A stretch of 17,659 nucleotides of DNA from Bdellovibrio sp. (GTDB lineage Bacteria; Bdellovibrionota; Bdellovibrionia; Bdellovibrionales; Bdellovibrionaceae). Made by a program: the position numbers and the translations under genes. How positions within the stretch are numbered: position 1 is the first letter of the stretch; each line of letters opens with the position of its first letter. Under the pieces are notes generated by a model. It was not told the origin of the DNA. It saw only the letters and a program-made list of their open reading frames with translations, and ran no database searches. Below are positions 15,158-17,659 of this stretch, one piece after another. The DNA lies in assembly GCA_017745015.1 (NCBI GenBank), contig JAGIAF010000029.1:1-17659 (forward strand), read 5' to 3'.

Positions 15158-16843
15158 TTATGTCGGATGACTCCAATTGTTGTCAACCTTATGTTTTGCA
15201 GCGACGTAATTTTCGAGGCTGTGCACCAAATCGGATCTGGAAAAAGGTTTTCCAAAGAATTGGTCAAATCCCGCCGCCATGGCTTTATTTTGGCTGTCTT
15301 GATCATTAAACGCCGTCACCGCCACTGCTGGAATTTGCTTTTCCATGGCAGTTTGTCCCGCGCGCACTCTTTTAACTAAAGAGAATCCATCTTCTTCGGG
15401 CATGCTCAAGTCGCTGACCAAAGCATCAAAACGGAAAAGACGTGAAAGACGCAAAGCCTCCTGAACGGAATTTGCTTTCTCCACCTTCGCTCCGGATCTA
15501 CGCAAGACCGTCTCCAACAACCCCAGAGAATCTTCATCATCATCCACCGCCAGAACATGCACTCCTCGCAAGAGCTGCTCTGGTTGATTTCCTTCTCGAG
15601 CATGAGTCGCCAAAACATCTCCTAACGCCGAAACGTTTTTATCAATCATAGGCAAAATAATTTGCGCTGTCGTACCGCGTCCTTCTCCCTCACTGTAAAG
15701 ATTGATTTGACCGTTATGGCTCTCTACTAAGTGCTTGGCGATGGACAGGCCTAAGCCCAAACCTCCAAATCGTCGAGTGGTTGTACTGTCACCTTGGTGG
15801 AAACGATCGAAAAGACTTTTCCGCGTGGCTTCGGATATTCCAACCCCCTGATCTTCAATTTGGACTTCTACCCCAGGTCCGCGCTTTTGAACTTTGACAA
15901 GAATCTCTCCGCCATCATAGGAAAATTTAATTGCGTTCATTAAGAGATTACTGAAAACCTGCTGCAGTCGAAGACTGTCCCCCATCACAGGAGCTTCGCG
16001 TAATTCAGTCGAGAGACGAATTTTGATACCTTTCTTATGCGCTTCCGCCTGCAAAGATGAAATAGCTAATTTGATGGTCTCAAGGAGCTCTACGTCCTCT
16101 CGCTCTAGGCGCATACGTCCCACCACGATGCGTGTTGAGTCTAGAAGGTCTTCCACGATACGGGCCTGAGTTTTTGCATTACGATGGATTACGCTCAACC
16201 CTTGCTCGCGGTCTTCGTCGGTAACGACTTCTTCACGAAGAATATCTGTCCAGCCAATAATAGCATTCAACGGTGTGCGCAGTTCATGAGACACAGTTAA
16301 AAGGAAATTATCTTTAGCCTCGTTAGCGAGTTCCAACTGCGCAATTTTTTTATTCAAGTCATTATAGAGGCTGACATTCTCCAGCGCTACAGACACAGAA
16401 TCAGCCAAGGCTTGCAGCAACTCCAATTGATCTTGAGGCAGTGAATATTTCTGGGCCCAATAAACTCCGATCGCTCCAATGGGATCATCTTGGCGAATAG
16501 GAACCATCACCAAACTCTTTACAAAGGTCGGACGATAGTATTCATAGGGAATGCGTGAATCTTGATAGATGTCTTCGATCATCACCGCTTTTTTATGAAT
16601 CATGGACCAGCCACTGATACATGATTCAATCGGAAAGCGCTGACCTTTCCACAGAGGACTGATCGCGTCCTCATCGGCATAATAACAAAATGGACCTTCT
16701 CGCAACACGAAGGTAGCACCGTCCGCTCGAGCGATTTCTCTGGCAGCAGATCGCACCAGAGTCATCACTTGCTCAACCGTTCGCGCCGAAGAAAGCTCCG
16801 GAATAACCTCTACTAACCTTTTGATCCCGCCAACATTGGCCAT
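15158..16843 (-). CDS. Cytoplasmic GAF hybrid histidine kinase with receiver domain
   Basis: Hybrid sensor kinase of 561 residues without transmembrane segments. The N-terminal GAF sensor (about 12-158, with CISGW at 75-79 and VMVPIRQ at 112-118) is followed by HisKA with phospho-acceptor His186 (SHELRTPLNAIIGW), an HATPase domain (N box Asn303, G1 box DQGVG 331-335, G2 region GGLGLGL 360-366) and a receiver (about 428-550) with acidic pocket Asp434-436, phospho-acceptor Asp478, Thr510 and Lys532. All catalytic residues are intact. No DNA-binding or other output domain and no partner regulator are present, so signal must leave by a separate phosphotransfer protein or by receiver contacts. The GAF ligand is unknown. 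The ATG has a strong GGAGGAG site. The 144 bases upstream (to 16987) probably hold its promoter, but I see no convincing hexamers. The stop is seven bases before the TPP aptamer. Confidence 0.92.
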   Translation of the reverse strand: MANVGGIKRLVEVIPELSSARTVEQVMTLVRSAAREIARADGATFVLREGPFCYYADEDAISPLWKGQRFPIESCISGWSMIHKKAVMIEDIYQDSRIPYEYYRPTFVKSLVMVPIRQDDPIGAIGVYWAQKYSLPQDQLELLQALADSVSVALENVSLYNDLNKKIAQLELANEAKDNFLLTVSHELRTPLNAIIGWTDILREEVVTDEDREQGLSVIHRNAKTQARIVEDLLDSTRIVVGRMRLEREDVELLETIKLAISSLQAEAHKKGIKIRLSTELREAPVMGDSLRLQQVFSNLLMNAIKFSYDGGEILVKVQKRGPGVEVQIEDQGVGISEATRKSLFDRFHQGDSTTTRRFGGLGLGLSIAKHLVESHNGQINLYSEGEGRGTTAQIILPMIDKNVSALGDVLATHAREGNQPEQLLRGVHVLAVDDDEDSLGLLETVLRRSGAKVEKANSVQEALRLSRLFRFDALVSDLSMPEEDGFSLVKRVRAGQTAMEKQIPAVAVTAFNDQDSQNKAMAAGFDQFFGKPFSRSDLVHSLENYVAAKHKVDNNWSHPT

Positions 16844-16987
16844 AACTCCTCCGCCGGAACAAACTCAAAGTCAGTTTACTAAACAGGATTTACTCCATCT
16901 CCTTACAAATTCTTCATTGATGCAATACATAGCTTCATACTTATGATAGTACACGGGGGATCAAATAAAATTGAACCTGGGCCGAAC

Positions 16988-17659
16988 CTATACTCTTCTT
17001 AAGGCCGCAGTGATGTCATTAATCACATCGTTGGCATTCTCAAGACCGATACTTAAACGGATCGCGCGCGGATCGATATTGCTTTCACCACGTTTTTCTT
17101 TTGGAATCGCCGAATGGGTCATGAATCCTGGGACTTCAATCAAAGTCTTCGTCAAACCCAAGCTGACAGCCAATGTGATTGAATACGAGTTTTTTGCAAT
17201 ATCGTCGACGAACTTCTGACAGCGTTTCATGTCGCCTTTAAGTTGGAAAGAAATCATCGTACCCGGAGCAAACTTGCCTTCGGGAGATTTCAAATACTTC
17301 TTCGCCAATTTATATTGAGAATGAGATTTCAAACCCGGATAAGTCACACTGGCAACTTTGGGGTGTTTCTCCAAATACTCGGCAATGGCTTGCGCGGATT
17401 TTTGTTGTTGTTCAAAGCGGATGGCTTGCGTAGATAGACCGTAAACCATAATGTGCCATGCAGAGTAGGGATGCAAAATCGCACCGAAGTCTTTACGAGC
17501 CACGCGCAATTGACCTTCGAAAGATTTTGGCGAAATCACCGCGCCACCCATTTCAGTCCCGAAGCCTGAAATATTTTTAGTCAAACTTTGAATGATAAAG
17601 TCGACGCCCCATTCGCGCGGGCGAAGTCCCCACGGTGTCGCAAACGTATTATCCACAAC
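16988..17659 (-). CDS. Cys/Met-metabolism PLP enzyme, 3' part of gene
   Basis: C-terminal 224 codons of a pyridoxal-phosphate enzyme of the trans-sulfuration group (cystathionine gamma-synthase, methionine gamma-lyase, O-acylhomoserine sulfhydrylase). The frame stays open through the right edge; the GTG at 17656 is an internal valine in the VDNTFATP motif, not a start. The PLP lysine lies in SLTKNISGFGTEMGG, where the family more often has TKY..GH.D. Later motifs are typical: VTYPGLKSHSQY, SLGLTKTLIEVPGFMTHS and the final RLSIGLEN. The family is certain, but the exact reaction cannot be decided without the N-terminal half. It ends 144 bases before the kinase start, with no clear terminator. 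Confidence 0.88.
   Translation of the reverse strand, partial: VVDNTFATPWGLRPREWGVDFIIQSLTKNISGFGTEMGGAVISPKSFEGQLRVARKDFGAILHPYSAWHIMVYGLSTQAIRFEQQQKSAQAIAEYLEKHPKVASVTYPGLKSHSQYKLAKKYLKSPEGKFAPGTMISFQLKGDMKRCQKFVDDIAKNSYSITLAVSLGLTKTLIEVPGFMTHSAIPKEKRGESNIDPRAIRLSIGLENANDVINDITAALRRV

Overview
This 17.7 kb window is a densely coded stretch of a Gram-negative chromosome: eight complete genes and one cut by the right edge. Outer-membrane proteins, several lipoproteins and a TonB-dependent receptor show a diderm cell. Gene content and protein style (lipoprotein-rich envelope, SNF2 helicase with a SWIM-like finger, stand-alone hybrid kinase, moderate GC) suggest a Bdellovibrio-like predator (Bdellovibrionota). 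That assignment is an inference from general resemblance; no rRNA or other marker gene is present. I see no mobile elements, CRISPR arrays, tRNA or rRNA genes.

Layout. (1) Positions 53-3381, minus strand: a compact run of a DUF1254/DUF1214 lipoprotein, lipoate-protein ligase (lplA) and a CvfB/YitL-type S1-domain RNA-binding protein, with gaps of 22 and 10 bases. (2) Positions 3382-3610: a divergent intergenic region. (3) Positions 3611-8840, plus strand: an outer-membrane beta-barrel protein, a large 856-residue lipoprotein 8 bases downstream, and then the DEAD-box RNA helicase dbpA. (4) Positions 8857-8892: a hairpin between convergent genes, probably a bidirectional terminator. (5) Positions 8895-16843, minus strand: in transcription order a GAF hybrid histidine kinase, a TonB-dependent receptor and a 1329-residue SNF2 helicase. 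(6) Positions 16988-17659, minus strand: the C-terminal part of a Cys/Met-metabolism PLP enzyme.

The most informative element is not a protein. The whole 93-base gap between the kinase and the TonB-dependent receptor is occupied by a THI-box (TPP riboswitch), with the hallmark CTGAGA, ACCTGA and GATAATGC elements and all expected stems. Its P1 stem can be drawn to include the receptor start codon, and its P4 strand overlaps the Shine-Dalgarno, so thiamine pyrophosphate would be expected to shut off receptor translation directly. By protein family the receptor looks like a siderophore receptor; the riboswitch argues that it imports thiamine or a precursor. With lipoate-protein ligase in the same window, two genes point to salvage of cofactors from outside, which would suit a predator.

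The two-gene envelope unit at 3611-7407 is the least understood part: a 405-residue barrel protein and a large helical lipoprotein that I cannot assign to a family.
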